A stretch of 13,629 bases of DNA from Phycisphaerales bacterium (GTDB lineage: Bacteria; Planctomycetota; Phycisphaerae; Phycisphaerales; UBA1924), in NCBI GenBank assembly GCA_025453375.1, contig JALOQT010000009.1:1-13629 (forward strand), given 5' to 3'. A program made the position numbers and the translations under genes. Each line of letters begins with the position of its first letter. Within the stretch, counting starts at the first letter, position 1. Below, piece after piece: positions 6,376-12,884 of this stretch. The notes beneath the pieces are model-generated. The model made no database searches, had not been told where the DNA came from, and saw only the letters and a list, made by a program, of their open reading frames with translations.

Positions 6376-6965
6376 GCGCTCAATCCTTCATTCATGTCTC
6401 GCTCGCGGAGACGCATCAGGGCCCGGGACAGGGCCGACTTGATGGTCCCCAGCGGCGTGTTGAGTTCTTCACCGATCTGACGAAGCGTCTGACCATTCAG
6501 ATACGCTCGGATAATCACCGTCCGTTGCAGTTCCGGCAGTTCCTCGACCCGCTTCATCAGCGAGCCGAATCGCTCGCGGGTCTCTGCCGAGATGCTCTCA
6601 CCCAGACCGTCGCGCCCTTCCCGACCGGCCTTCGCCGGTGCCAGTCGCTCATCCAGCGGCGCACCTTTCAGCGAAGTCCGCGCCCGACGCAACCGATCAA
6701 CCAGATACCGTCGACTGATCAGCATGACCCACGTCACCAGCGCCGCGCGGGTCGGGTCATATCTGCTGCTTGTCCGCCACAGCCGGACAAAAATCTCCTG
6801 CACCGCATCCTCAGCCTCTTCGCGGGTGGGCAGGGCCTGCACGGCCATGCGATACACCAGCGACTCAAACCGGTCATACAGCTGCGCAACGGCAGCCTTG
6901 TCGCCCGTTGCGACAGCCTGCATCAAGGCCAGATCGGCCTTTTGTTGTTCCGCATCCGCAGGCAT
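6372..6965 (-). CDS. ECF (extracytoplasmic function) RNA polymerase sigma factor, SigK/RpoE-like
   Basis: 197 residues. Directs RNA polymerase to its own promoter class when freed from the downstream anti-sigma factor. Region 2 is at about 30-95 (YDRFESLVYRMA, then DAVQEIFVRLWRTSSRYDP, then TWVMLISRRYLVDRLRR). Region 4 is at about 140-190 (ELPELQRTVIIRAYLNGQTL, then IGEELNTPLGTIKSALSRAL) with its helix-turn-helix. There are no regions 1 or 3, as expected for ECF factors. ATG at 6963-6965 is chosen because GAGGG lies 6 bases before it and homology starts soon after. A TTG at 7076 in the same frame would add 37 residues of unrelated, Arg-rich sequence. Pairing with an RskA-like anti-sigma suggests the SigK-type group; the regulon cannot be read from this window. 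Confidence 0.93.
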   Translation of the reverse strand: MPADAEQQKADLALMQAVATGDKAAVAQLYDRFESLVYRMAVQALPTREEAEDAVQEIFVRLWRTSSRYDPTRAALVTWVMLISRRYLVDRLRRARTSLKGAPLDERLAPAKAGREGRDGLGESISAETRERFGSLMKRVEELPELQRTVIIRAYLNGQTLRQIGEELNTPLGTIKSALSRALMRLRERDMNEGLSA

Positions 6966-7101
6966 GACAAGCCCTCGCCTCGAACGACGCGTGCAGTGGG
7001 AACACAGCCGCACACGCTTCCGTCCATCACCAGTGCCGCGCCCCAAGACACGGAGCGCCCGAGACGGCCGACCCAAGATGCGGTCGACAGCCTCCTATAC
7101 G

Positions 7102-7130
7102 AGCATACCACACGACCGGATCCACTGCCC
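7102..7130 (-). promoter_or_regulatory. Candidate promoter of the sigma/anti-sigma operon (GGGCAG-N17-TATGCT)
   Basis: Minus strand: TATGCT at 7107-7102 and GGGCAG at 7130-7125, with 17 bases between. It would give a leader of roughly 130 bases. No typical ECF autoregulatory promoter (GGAAC-type -35) was found. The 6966-7247 gap otherwise holds no gene seen; its right third is noticeably AT-richer than the surroundings. Confidence 0.25.
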
Positions 7131-7247
7131 GATCAGCACGGACGTCGCCCCGTCCACAGCCTCTGTTTGGACGATGATTGGTGTTTCGGTCGTCTATCTT
7201 TCTGAAATCATTAGGGCAAATGACCGATCTGTAACGATCATGTGGCC

Positions 7248-7276
7248 TTGACAATCAGTACGAGTTACAGTGAAAT
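7248..7276 (+). promoter_or_regulatory. Promoter of the prepilin-like gene (TTGACA-N17-TGAAAT)
   Basis: A perfect TTGACA (7248-7253), 17-base spacer and TGAAAT (7271-7276), placed in the divergent gap in front of the prepilin-like gene. Transcription would start near 7283, giving a 78-base leader before the ATG at 7361, or a leaderless mRNA if the in-frame ATG at 7283 is used. Confidence 0.5.
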
Positions 7277-7294
7277 ACCCCGATGCGGGTAGAA

Positions 7295-7310
7295 GGCCGG
7301 ATATCCGGCC
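7295..7310. promoter_or_regulatory. Perfect 16-bp palindrome just after the prepilin promoter
   Basis: GGCCGGATATCCGGCC reads the same on both strands. It lies about 12 bases after the predicted transcription start. It could be an operator for a dimeric repressor or a leader hairpin. Confidence 0.45.
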
Positions 7311-7360
7311 ACTCGCGACCCACCGACCACCTGGTGGGGGCAGGCAACGACTCGGAGCGA

Positions 7361-8140
7361 ATGACCGTGCAGATCAGCACTCGGACAGCGCTCAACCTGA
7401 GGCATATCCCGCGCTCGCAGCCGCGCGGCTTTACGTTGATTGACCTGCTCGTGTCTGTCGCGGTCATCGCGCTGCTCATCGGCATCATGCTGCCGACGAT
7501 CTCCGGCGTGCGCGAGACGGCCCGCAAGGTCGTCTGCATGTCCAACATCCGTCAGGTTTCGCTGGCGATGGGCATGTATGCCGACACCTATCGCAACGAA
7601 CTGCCGCCAAGCCGGTCATACAGCAAGTCGCTCAACGATCCCACGTTTGATCCGCGCCTGCTGATGGCGGCGCGGCTGTCGCCGCAGGTCGGCGGACCCG
7701 GAGCATCGTTTGACGGTCTGGGCCTGCTGCATCACCTCTCCTTCGGCGTGGCGCCGGGCATCTTCTACTGCCCGTCGCACCGGGGCGAGACGCGGTTGAC
7801 GACGTATGCCGCGCAGTGGGGCGATGCCCCTGGCATGGTGTTTACAAACTATTCCTACCGCGGCGGCTCAGCGCGCGGCGTGACGCGACTGGATCGCCTC
7901 CCGGGGCGCATCGCACTGATCGCCGACGGCCTGGCCTCGGATGATGACTTCAACCACAGCATCGGTGCCAACATCGCCTGGTCTGACCAGTCGGTGATCT
8001 GGTTTGCCGATGTGGGTGGCGAACTGGTCAAGAACCTGCCCGATCAGTCGAGCGAAGCACTGGCCCAGAAGAAAGTCCTCGACGCCTGGCAGTATCTCGA
8101 CCGGCTCGAGACGCCCGCGGCCAGCGATGACCGCGACTGA
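7361..8140 (+). CDS. Type IV prepilin-like / type II secretion pseudopilin-like protein
   Basis: 259 residues. Exported by the prepilin route: a basic leader ends in SQPRG, then the class III site G23/F24 with FTLIDLLVSVAVIALLIGIM as the N-terminal helix. The +5 residue after cleavage is Asp where most pilins have Glu. The region after the helix has CMSNIRQVSLAMGMYADTYR and later IFYCPSHRGE, a pattern I know from the large planctomycete prepilin-like families (DUF1559 and relatives); there is no sign of a pilus operon around it. Start is uncertain. ATG 7361 gives a normal 23-residue leader, but its GGAG is only 3 bases away. ATG 7283 lies 6 bases after the -10 box and would give a 49-residue leader. 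Surface display or secretion role inferred; exact function unknown. Confidence 0.85.
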   Translation: MTVQISTRTALNLRHIPRSQPRGFTLIDLLVSVAVIALLIGIMLPTISGVRETARKVVCMSNIRQVSLAMGMYADTYRNELPPSRSYSKSLNDPTFDPRLLMAARLSPQVGGPGASFDGLGLLHHLSFGVAPGIFYCPSHRGETRLTTYAAQWGDAPGMVFTNYSYRGGSARGVTRLDRLPGRIALIADGLASDDDFNHSIGANIAWSDQSVIWFADVGGELVKNLPDQSSEALAQKKVLDAWQYLDRLETPAASDDRD

Positions 8141-8226
8141 GCGGCCTCAGACATCTTCCGCAACGCCTGCTCTGACCACCGGTCACACCTCCCGCCCCTT
8201 GTGGCCACGCGCGGCAACAATCGTGA

Positions 8227-9420
8227 ATGCTCCGCACACGATCGCAGAAGTCATCCGCTTCGGCCAGGTTGTTCCATTTCGCCTCGATCGCCGCACGCCT
8301 CGCCGTCATCGCGATGTTGCTGAGCCTGTTGACCACACCCACGCACACCTGGGCCCAGAGCGGGAACGCATCACCAACGCCAAGCACCGCGCAGCCGACC
8401 GTTCCCCCCGCCCCCGTGCCTCCGGCAGCGCCCGCTGCGACGACACCACCGACGCCTGCATCGCTCGATCGCTCTGGCTTCGCGCTTCGTGCCGATCGCC
8501 TCTATTGCACCGTCGGTCGGCCGATCCCCGTCACGGTCGAGGCTCGCGCGACTGCGGGGCGGCTGGAAGTCGCCCTTCTGGAGTTTGATGGCACCGAGCG
8601 GTCGCGCGTCGCCGTCTTGCCGGGGCAGATCGATCTCTCGCCGCTGTTTCCCGAACTATGGGAGCAAGCCCCGCGCCGCGTGCTGCGGGCCCAGCTGCTC
8701 GTCGCTGGCGAGCCGGCCGGTGCGTCGATCATCCTTCAGCCGATGCTCGCCCCGCGCGTCGCGACGCTCGACGCACGCGGCGGCGGCGCGGTGATTTTCA
8801 CCAAGCCCAAGAAAGTCGAAGACGTCTATTCCGGCCTGCGGGTCTATGTCGATACGCGGATCGAACTGGTGACCGACGAAGGCACGATGCGAATCGCCCT
8901 GCGACCGGACGCTGCACCGAACACGGCGTTTCACATCCGCAAACTGGCCAGTGGCGGGTTTTATACCGACATGCCGTTTCACCGCATCGTGCCGGCGGGG
9001 CGCGATGGGCACCCGTTTGTCGTGCAAGTCGGCGACCCGACCGGCAGCGGCGAAGGCGGCCCCGGGTTCATGATCGATCTGGAGCCAAGCACCTTGCAGC
9101 ACGATCTGGGCGTTGTCTCGATGGCGCGCACGCCCGAGCCCAATACCAATGGCTCACAGTTCTTCATCGCGCTGTCTCGCGCCGGCACCGCACGGCTCGA
9201 TGGTGCCTACTGCGCGTTCGGCACGCTTGTTGACGAGGCGGGCGTCGAAAGCCTCGCCACGCTTCGCGCGATTGCCAAAGCCCCGCTCGAGCCCGGCACC
9301 CAGCGCCCCGTGCGCCCGCCGACGATCCGCCAGGCCCGACTCGTCGATGCCCCGCCCACCACACCCATGACTCGCAAGGCCACCACGCCGCAGCCCGACG
9401 CGCCGGCAACGCCGAGGTGA
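8227..9420 (+). CDS. Exported cyclophilin-type peptidyl-prolyl cis-trans isomerase with extra N-terminal domain
   Basis: 397 residues. Signal peptide: a long basic n-region, a hydrophobic core at about 23-36 and a likely cut near TWAQ (44). A Pro/Ala/Thr linker (about 49-79) and a roughly 110-residue beta-type region of unknown family follow. The cyclophilin domain (about 209-345) contains FYTDMPFHRIV with the catalytic Arg253, VVQVGDPTGSGEGGPG with Gln267, GVVSMARTPEPNTNGSQFFI with Phe313, and LDGAYCAFG. Its substrate-pocket Trp is absent, and Tyr stands where LDxKH has His, so activity may be lower than in CypA-type enzymes. A Thr/Pro-rich tail ends the protein. Acts on prolyl bonds of proteins in the periplasm or at the outer membrane (inferred). 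Starts 86 bases after the prepilin gene, same strand; no clear Shine-Dalgarno at 8227, so the exact start is uncertain. Confidence 0.9.
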   Translation: MLRTRSQKSSASARLFHFASIAARLAVIAMLLSLLTTPTHTWAQSGNASPTPSTAQPTVPPAPVPPAAPAATTPPTPASLDRSGFALRADRLYCTVGRPIPVTVEARATAGRLEVALLEFDGTERSRVAVLPGQIDLSPLFPELWEQAPRRVLRAQLLVAGEPAGASIILQPMLAPRVATLDARGGGAVIFTKPKKVEDVYSGLRVYVDTRIELVTDEGTMRIALRPDAAPNTAFHIRKLASGGFYTDMPFHRIVPAGRDGHPFVVQVGDPTGSGEGGPGFMIDLEPSTLQHDLGVVSMARTPEPNTNGSQFFIALSRAGTARLDGAYCAFGTLVDEAGVESLATLRAIAKAPLEPGTQRPVRPPTIRQARLVDAPPTTPMTRKATTPQPDAPATPR

Positions 9421-9534
9421 GTGATGACATCGGACGCCACAGGCGAACTATGTTCGACGTGTGCTGGTCGTTCGCCAATCAGCCTGCGGCGCGTTTAAGC
9501 GATGCAGGCCGGAAGAAAGGGGAATACGGGTGAT

Positions 9535-9584
9535 GCACGCGCAGCCCGCCGCGGCGAGATTGGCCGCGAAACCAGGCTGCGTGC
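9535..9584. terminator. Hairpin between convergent genes, possible bidirectional terminator
   Basis: GCACGCGCAGCC (9535-9546) pairs with GGCTGCGTGC (9575-9584) apart from a two-base bulge, and an inner stem CGCGGC/GCCGCG (9550-9555 with 9563-9568) extends it. It sits in the 173-base gap where the cyclophilin and PEP-CTERM genes end. A second hairpin GCCTGC/GCAGGC is at 9482-9509. Neither has a T-tract, so intrinsic termination is uncertain. Confidence 0.35.
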
Positions 9585-9593
9585 CGAGGATCG

Positions 9594-10604
9594 TCAATCG
9601 CGCCGGCGACGCAGCGTCAGTGCGCCGCCGAGCAGAAGTGTCGCCGCCGCGCCGGGCGTGGGCAGGAGGCGCAGTGACTGAAACGCCCCGCCGCTGATCG
9701 TCGGCGAGTTGATGACCTGCCCGGTCGTCGCGTCCCATGTCAGCAGGCGGTTGTCGCTGCTGAGCACATACGCGCGGCTGTTGAATGGGTCAGTCACAAA
9801 TGACGTGGCCAGGAAGCCCGAAAGCGCCGCCGAGCCCAGCAGCGTTGTCGCGCCGGTGTCCGGGTTGATGCTGCGAAACTCGACGGTGCCGCTGCTGCTG
9901 CTGGTGAAGCCGACCAGCGAGCCATCGGGAAGTGTGCCCATCGTCGCCAAGGTCACGTCCAATTGCGGGCTGGCCAGCGTCGCGCCGTCGGCCAGGTCGA
10001 GCGTGAAGATGCGGTTGCTGCCGCTGACGACATACGCACGGCTGTTCTGGCGATTGAGCGCATAGGAGTTGATGTTGTACCCGCTGCCGCCGAAGGCTGG
10101 CGAGCTCAGCGCCGTCGCGACGCCCGTGTCGGGGTTGAGGCGGATGAAGTCGACGGTGAGGTTGCCCGGCCCGCCGCCGCTGTTGGTCCGCAGGCCATAG
10201 AGCGTGCCATCGCCCGCGACGTTGATCACCTGCGGGGGCAGGCCGGCGCCGGTGATGGCGATGTTGCTGACGGCAAACGTCCCGCCGCCCAGTGGCCCGC
10301 CATCCTGATAGGCCAGCCGATACAGCGAGTTGTTGCTGGAGACGAAGTACGCCCGGTCGGCAAAGCTCGCGCTGGTAAATGAGCCCAGCGTGAAGCCAAC
10401 ACCATCGAGGCCGATCTGCTGCACGAACGCCGACTGGCCCGTGGCCAGGTTGATGCTGCGAACCTGCACCGTGCCGACGCCCGTGCCGACGAGCGTGAGC
10501 CCGAAGGATGAGCCGCCCTGGGCCATGCTCGGCGAAGTGCCCAGCAGCCCGCCAGCAACCAACCCTGCAGCGACGATAGACGATGTGATACCTCTGCGAC
10601 GCAT
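9594..10604 (-). CDS. Exported PEP-CTERM-type sorted protein with beta-propeller-like repeats
   Basis: 336 residues. Signal peptide at 1-28 (MRRRG, hydrophobic core, SMAQ). The C-terminus has the sorting layout LLPTPGAA at 313-320, a short hydrophobic span at 319-331, then four Arg and Asp: the PTPG variant of the PEP-CTERM tail, normally cut by an exosortase and linked to the cell surface or matrix. The body repeats three times a roughly 55-residue unit (about 48-102, 152-207, 241-295), with INxxTG (INLATG, LNPDTG, INPDTG) followed by RAYxxSxxNxxxxL (RAYFVSSNNSLYRL, RAYVVSGSNRIFTL, RAYVLSSDNRLLTW), suggesting propeller blades; each unit resembles the DUF4394 type of repeat. ATG 10602-10604 is set by GGGAGG about 7 bases before it and by the signal peptide. 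No exosortase gene lies in the window. Ligand unknown. Confidence 0.85.
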   Translation of the reverse strand: MRRRGITSSIVAAGLVAGGLLGTSPSMAQGGSSFGLTLVGTGVGTVQVRSINLATGQSAFVQQIGLDGVGFTLGSFTSASFADRAYFVSSNNSLYRLAYQDGGPLGGGTFAVSNIAITGAGLPPQVINVAGDGTLYGLRTNSGGGPGNLTVDFIRLNPDTGVATALSSPAFGGSGYNINSYALNRQNSRAYVVSGSNRIFTLDLADGATLASPQLDVTLATMGTLPDGSLVGFTSSSSGTVEFRSINPDTGATTLLGSAALSGFLATSFVTDPFNSRAYVLSSDNRLLTWDATTGQVINSPTISGGAFQSLRLLPTPGAAATLLLGGALTLRRRRD

Positions 10605-11021
10605 AGCGACACCTCCCGATGCATCAATGCCACAGCCCATCGCTCGACGGCTTGATGCTCCCTGATGAACTTTCACACGCGGTCGCCCTTCACAAACACG
10701 TGCGCGGTCATCTGCCCGAGCGAGTGCCCGGATCACGCAGAACGCCAGACCGGCCGCCGCCATTCCTGACCTGCCCGCCCCGCACGCAGAGATGATTCTG
10801 CGATGTGGAAGCCCGCAAGCCTGACAGATCAGCAGTCGGCACCGGTCTCTCCACCGGTGGGTGAACAAGGCCCAACCCGCGTTCACCAGCGCTGAACTGT
10901 CGTACGGCAGCATCGATTCGGATGCGCCGTGCGCTCGGTTCCGGCGCAGGCACAAGAATCTTCGCAGGAACGGCCCTCGCCCCCTTTTTCCCCGGGTGAT
11001 CTCCCACCCTTGACCAAAACG
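10605..11021. other. Long intergenic stretch with hairpins, no gene recognised
   Basis: Between the PEP-CTERM gene start and the mscL terminator, neither strand has a frame that looks coding. Visible structure: an inverted repeat GCATCAA/TTGATGC (10621-10627 with 10652-10658) just before the PEP-CTERM ribosome site, and two adjacent hairpins CACCGGT/ACCGGTG (10840-10859) and GTGAAC/GTTCAC (10861-10886). It must contain the PEP-CTERM promoter, but no confident -10/-35 pair was found. It could hide a small RNA; no known RNA family was recognised. Confidence 0.4.
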
Positions 11022-11051
11022 AAAACCGCCCCAGTTCACGCTGGGGCGGTT
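11014..11051 (-). terminator. Rho-independent terminator of mscL
   Basis: Minus strand: AACCGCCCCAG (11051-11041), six-base loop, CTGGGGCGGTT (11034-11024), a perfect 11-bp stem whose end runs into TTTTCGTTTTGG. It lies about 105 bases after the mscL stop. Confidence 0.85.
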
Positions 11052-11155
11052 GGGTGAGACGCAGATGGTCTTGGGCATCACTGGATCCGGTGGCTGTTTT
11101 CAGCCCGCCAGGCCAGTGATGTCAAGCCGGGGATCGCACGCCAGACCAGCCAGTC

Positions 11156-11590
11156 TTAGCGGCGGGCCAGCAGGTCGCGGATCTCCGTCAGCAGGACCTG
11201 GTCCTTCGTCGGCGCCGGCGGAACAGCCGGGGCCGGCGGCGGGGTCGCCTCGAAGCGCTTCTTGGCCTCGTTGAACGCCTTGATGACCAGGAAGAGGACG
11301 AAGGCGAGGATCAGGAAGTTGATCGTGATGGTCAAGAAGCTACCCCACGCCACAACCGGACCCTGGGCGCGAGCAGCGTCCAGTGACGTCGCCGTCACCT
11401 TCTCGCTGAGCGGGATGAACAAGTTCTTGAAGTCAACGTCACCGATCACCTTGCCGACCAGCGGCATGATGATGTCGTTGATCAACGAGTTGACGATGTT
11501 GCCGAATGCGCCACCGATAATGACACCAACGGCCAGATCCAGCACGTTGCCCTTGAGGGCGAAAGTCTTGAATTCAGAAATCAGACCCAT
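11156..11590 (-). CDS. mscL: Large-conductance mechanosensitive channel MscL
   Basis: 144 residues, usual length. Homopentameric inner-membrane channel that opens under membrane tension and releases solutes on osmotic downshock. The MscL signature is clear at 13-43: [18 protein letters not shown], then [14 protein letters not shown]1 is about 15-43, a periplasmic loop runs about 50-80, TM2 is about 84-104 ([20 protein letters not shown]), followed by the basic [11 protein letters not shown] stretch, a Pro/Ala-rich linker and the C-terminal helix [12 protein letters not shown] 11588-11590 is set by AAGGAG 7 bases upstream and by family alignment; an earlier ATG in frame adds 22 unrelated residues. 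Single gene with its own terminator. The 11591-11791 gap upstream holds no gene seen; a GTGCGT-TTCG-ACGCAC hairpin lies at 11682-11697. Confidence 0.97.
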   Translation of the reverse strand: MGLISEFKTFALKGNVLDLAVGVIIGGAFGNIVNSLINDIIMPLVGKVIGDVDFKNLFIPLSEKVTATSLDAARAQGPVVAWGSFLTITINFLILAFVLFLVIKAFNEAKKRFEATPPPAPAVPPAPTKDQVLLTEIRDLLARR

Positions 11591-11784
11591 GTGCAAACTC
11601 CTTGAGGGTGTGGGCGTGGCGGGCCGTCTCCGGCCATGCCGCGCCGTGGTGTTCAACCTGCGGCGTTCCGCGTGGTGAGGCGTGCGTTTCGACGCACCCG
11701 CCCGCGTGGATTCACCGCGTGACGTTGACGGTTGTGGTCGGGGCGGGCAGCCACGCGGCTGAACGCGGTCCCACTTCCGTCATC

Positions 11785-11817
11785 AAACGAAGGGGCGGGT
11801 CGCCATCGACCCGCCCC
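11785..11817 (-). terminator. Hairpin terminator of the DUF481 gene
   Basis: Minus strand: GGGGCGGGTCG (11817-11807), four-base loop, CGACCCGCCCC (11802-11792), a perfect 11-bp stem, followed by TTCGTTTGATG, a weak T-rich end. It starts 36 bases after the stop codon at 11853. Confidence 0.75.
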
Positions 11818-11852
11818 CTATCAGACGTGATTGGAACGATCGTGATTCAGGA

Positions 11853-12665
11853 TCAGAACGTCCAGCCGAGGGTCATGAAGTAGTCCAGATCGTTCTTGCG
11901 GATCGGGGCGCGGCTGCGGCTGTCGTAGCGGTTCTGCGCACCGAGCTTCAGGAACATGTTGGCCGTCGGATCGACGTTCACTTCCAGGCCCGCGCTGGTC
12001 ACGTGGCGATACTCCGGGAAGTCGTTGAGGTTGGCGTAGTAGTCAAACGTGATGAAGCCCTTGGTCCGCTCGGTGAACTTGTGGGTCAGGTCAAAGCCGA
12101 GGTTGACCTCGGCGACGAGCTCTTCCTGGGCCTGCTTGCCCGTCTCGTAGCTGGCACCGATACCGGCGCGGAGCTTGAGCATCGTCACCTCGGTGTCGAT
12201 CAGGAGGTAGCTGGGGCCGGTGGCGCCGCTGATGCGCCACTGCCAGGCCTGGAACTCATCGTACTCGAGCTTGCCAATGGCATACCAGCCCCAGGGCTTC
12301 TCGAGCTTCCAGTCGTTGCGGATGAACGCCTCGCCCTTGCTCTTGGTCTTGGTGCTGTCCTCGCTGCCGTAGATGTAGCTGATGCCCGCGGCGGTGGTCA
12401 TGTCAGCCGCATCGCGCACCGCGCCCAGGGCGCCGCGCACGTTGAGGTTGTCGCTGTTGCCCTGGCTGCCGTTGAGGCCAATGTCCGCCGAGCGCTTCCA
12501 GCCCGTCCAGAAGCTGCTGCCCGCAGCCGGCTGGGCCGCCTGCGATGACGCCGCCGAGGCGATTGCCTCGCTGGCGTTCATGACCAGGCTGGGCGTCGAA
12601 GTCGTGGCCGACGCGGTGCCCGCCAGGGCCGCGACGGCGAGAGTCGTCCAAACAGTCGTCTGCAT
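11853..12665 (-). CDS. DUF481 family outer-membrane beta-barrel protein
   Basis: 270 residues. Signal peptide at 1-20 (ends AGTASA), a low-complexity Ala/Ser stretch at about 31-50, then the DUF481 start FWTGWKRSADIGLNGSQGNS (52-71) and alternating hydrophobic strands such as WGWYAIGKLEYDE and KGFITFDYYANL to the end. It finishes in TLGWTF, the C-terminal Phe being the usual outer-membrane barrel insertion signal. Role unknown; relatives include YdiY-type proteins. ATG 12663-12665 is chosen because AGGAG lies 8 bases before it; a GTG three codons earlier overlaps that ribosome site. Single gene with its own leader and terminator. Confidence 0.92.
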   Translation of the reverse strand: MQTTVWTTLAVAALAGTASATTSTPSLVMNASEAIASAASSQAAQPAAGSSFWTGWKRSADIGLNGSQGNSDNLNVRGALGAVRDAADMTTAAGISYIYGSEDSTKTKSKGEAFIRNDWKLEKPWGWYAIGKLEYDEFQAWQWRISGATGPSYLLIDTEVTMLKLRAGIGASYETGKQAQEELVAEVNLGFDLTHKFTERTKGFITFDYYANLNDFPEYRHVTSAGLEVNVDPTANMFLKLGAQNRYDSRSRAPIRKNDLDYFMTLGWTF

Positions 12666-12695
12666 CAGAAGCACTCCTAAATCCGGGGGTCGGCA

Positions 12696-12716
12696 CGGCC
12701 GTGGACGTCACGGCCG
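12696..12716 (-). promoter_or_regulatory. Leader hairpin of the DUF481 mRNA
   Basis: CGGCCGTG (12696-12703) pairs perfectly with CACGGCCG (12709-12716) over a five-base loop; it lies about 30 bases before the start codon, between the likely -10 box and the ribosome site. Confidence 0.4.
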
Positions 12717-12753
12717 CTCCGCGAGTTATCAGTCCGACCCGCGGCCAGCGGCG

Positions 12754-12760
12754 AGTATAA
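12754..12760 (-). promoter_or_regulatory. Candidate -10 box of the DUF481 gene
   Basis: TTATACT on the minus strand (12760-12754), five of six matches to TATAAT. No good -35 at 16-18 bases. It would give a leader of about 80 bases containing the 12696-12716 hairpin. Confidence 0.35.
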
Positions 12761-12849
12761 GCAAGTAGACACAAACTTCTGCCGAGATCGGGTCCTGAAA
12801 GGCATGCCAGAAACGCCAAAATACCAAACAAAAAACGACCAACACAAAG

Positions 12850-12882
12850 TTGTCAGTCTGAGTTAGTTAGTGTATGCTAACT
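12850..12882 (+). promoter_or_regulatory. Promoter with overlapping inverted repeat, oxidoreductase gene
   Basis: TTGTCA (12850-12855), 17-base spacer, TATGCT (12873-12878). The inverted repeat AGTTAG-N6-CTAACT (12865-12870 with 12877-12882) covers the -10 box, a good place for a repressor. The start ATG lies 6 bases after the -10, so the mRNA is probably leaderless. Confidence 0.55.
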
Positions 12883-12884
12883 TC

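Noticed and set aside
6966..7076. TTG-started N-terminal extension of the sigma factor
   Set aside because: Adds 37 Arg-rich residues without homology, while GAGGG stands at the right distance before the ATG at 6965.
9482..9509. Integron attC-like hairpin (GCCTGC...GTTTAA...GCAGGC)
   Set aside because: Lacks the RYYYAAC and GTTRRRY core sites and there is no integrase or cassette layout; treated as a plain hairpin.
9421..9593. Small open frame in the cyclophilin/PEP-CTERM gap (78 codons, start 9461)
   Set aside because: No ribosome site, composition like the shadows, and it runs into the antisense of the PEP-CTERM gene.
10605..11081. N-terminal extension of the PEP-CTERM protein (open frame to 11081)
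   Set aside because: It would bury the signal peptide inside the protein; GGGAGG before the ATG at 10604 and the signal peptide fix the start.
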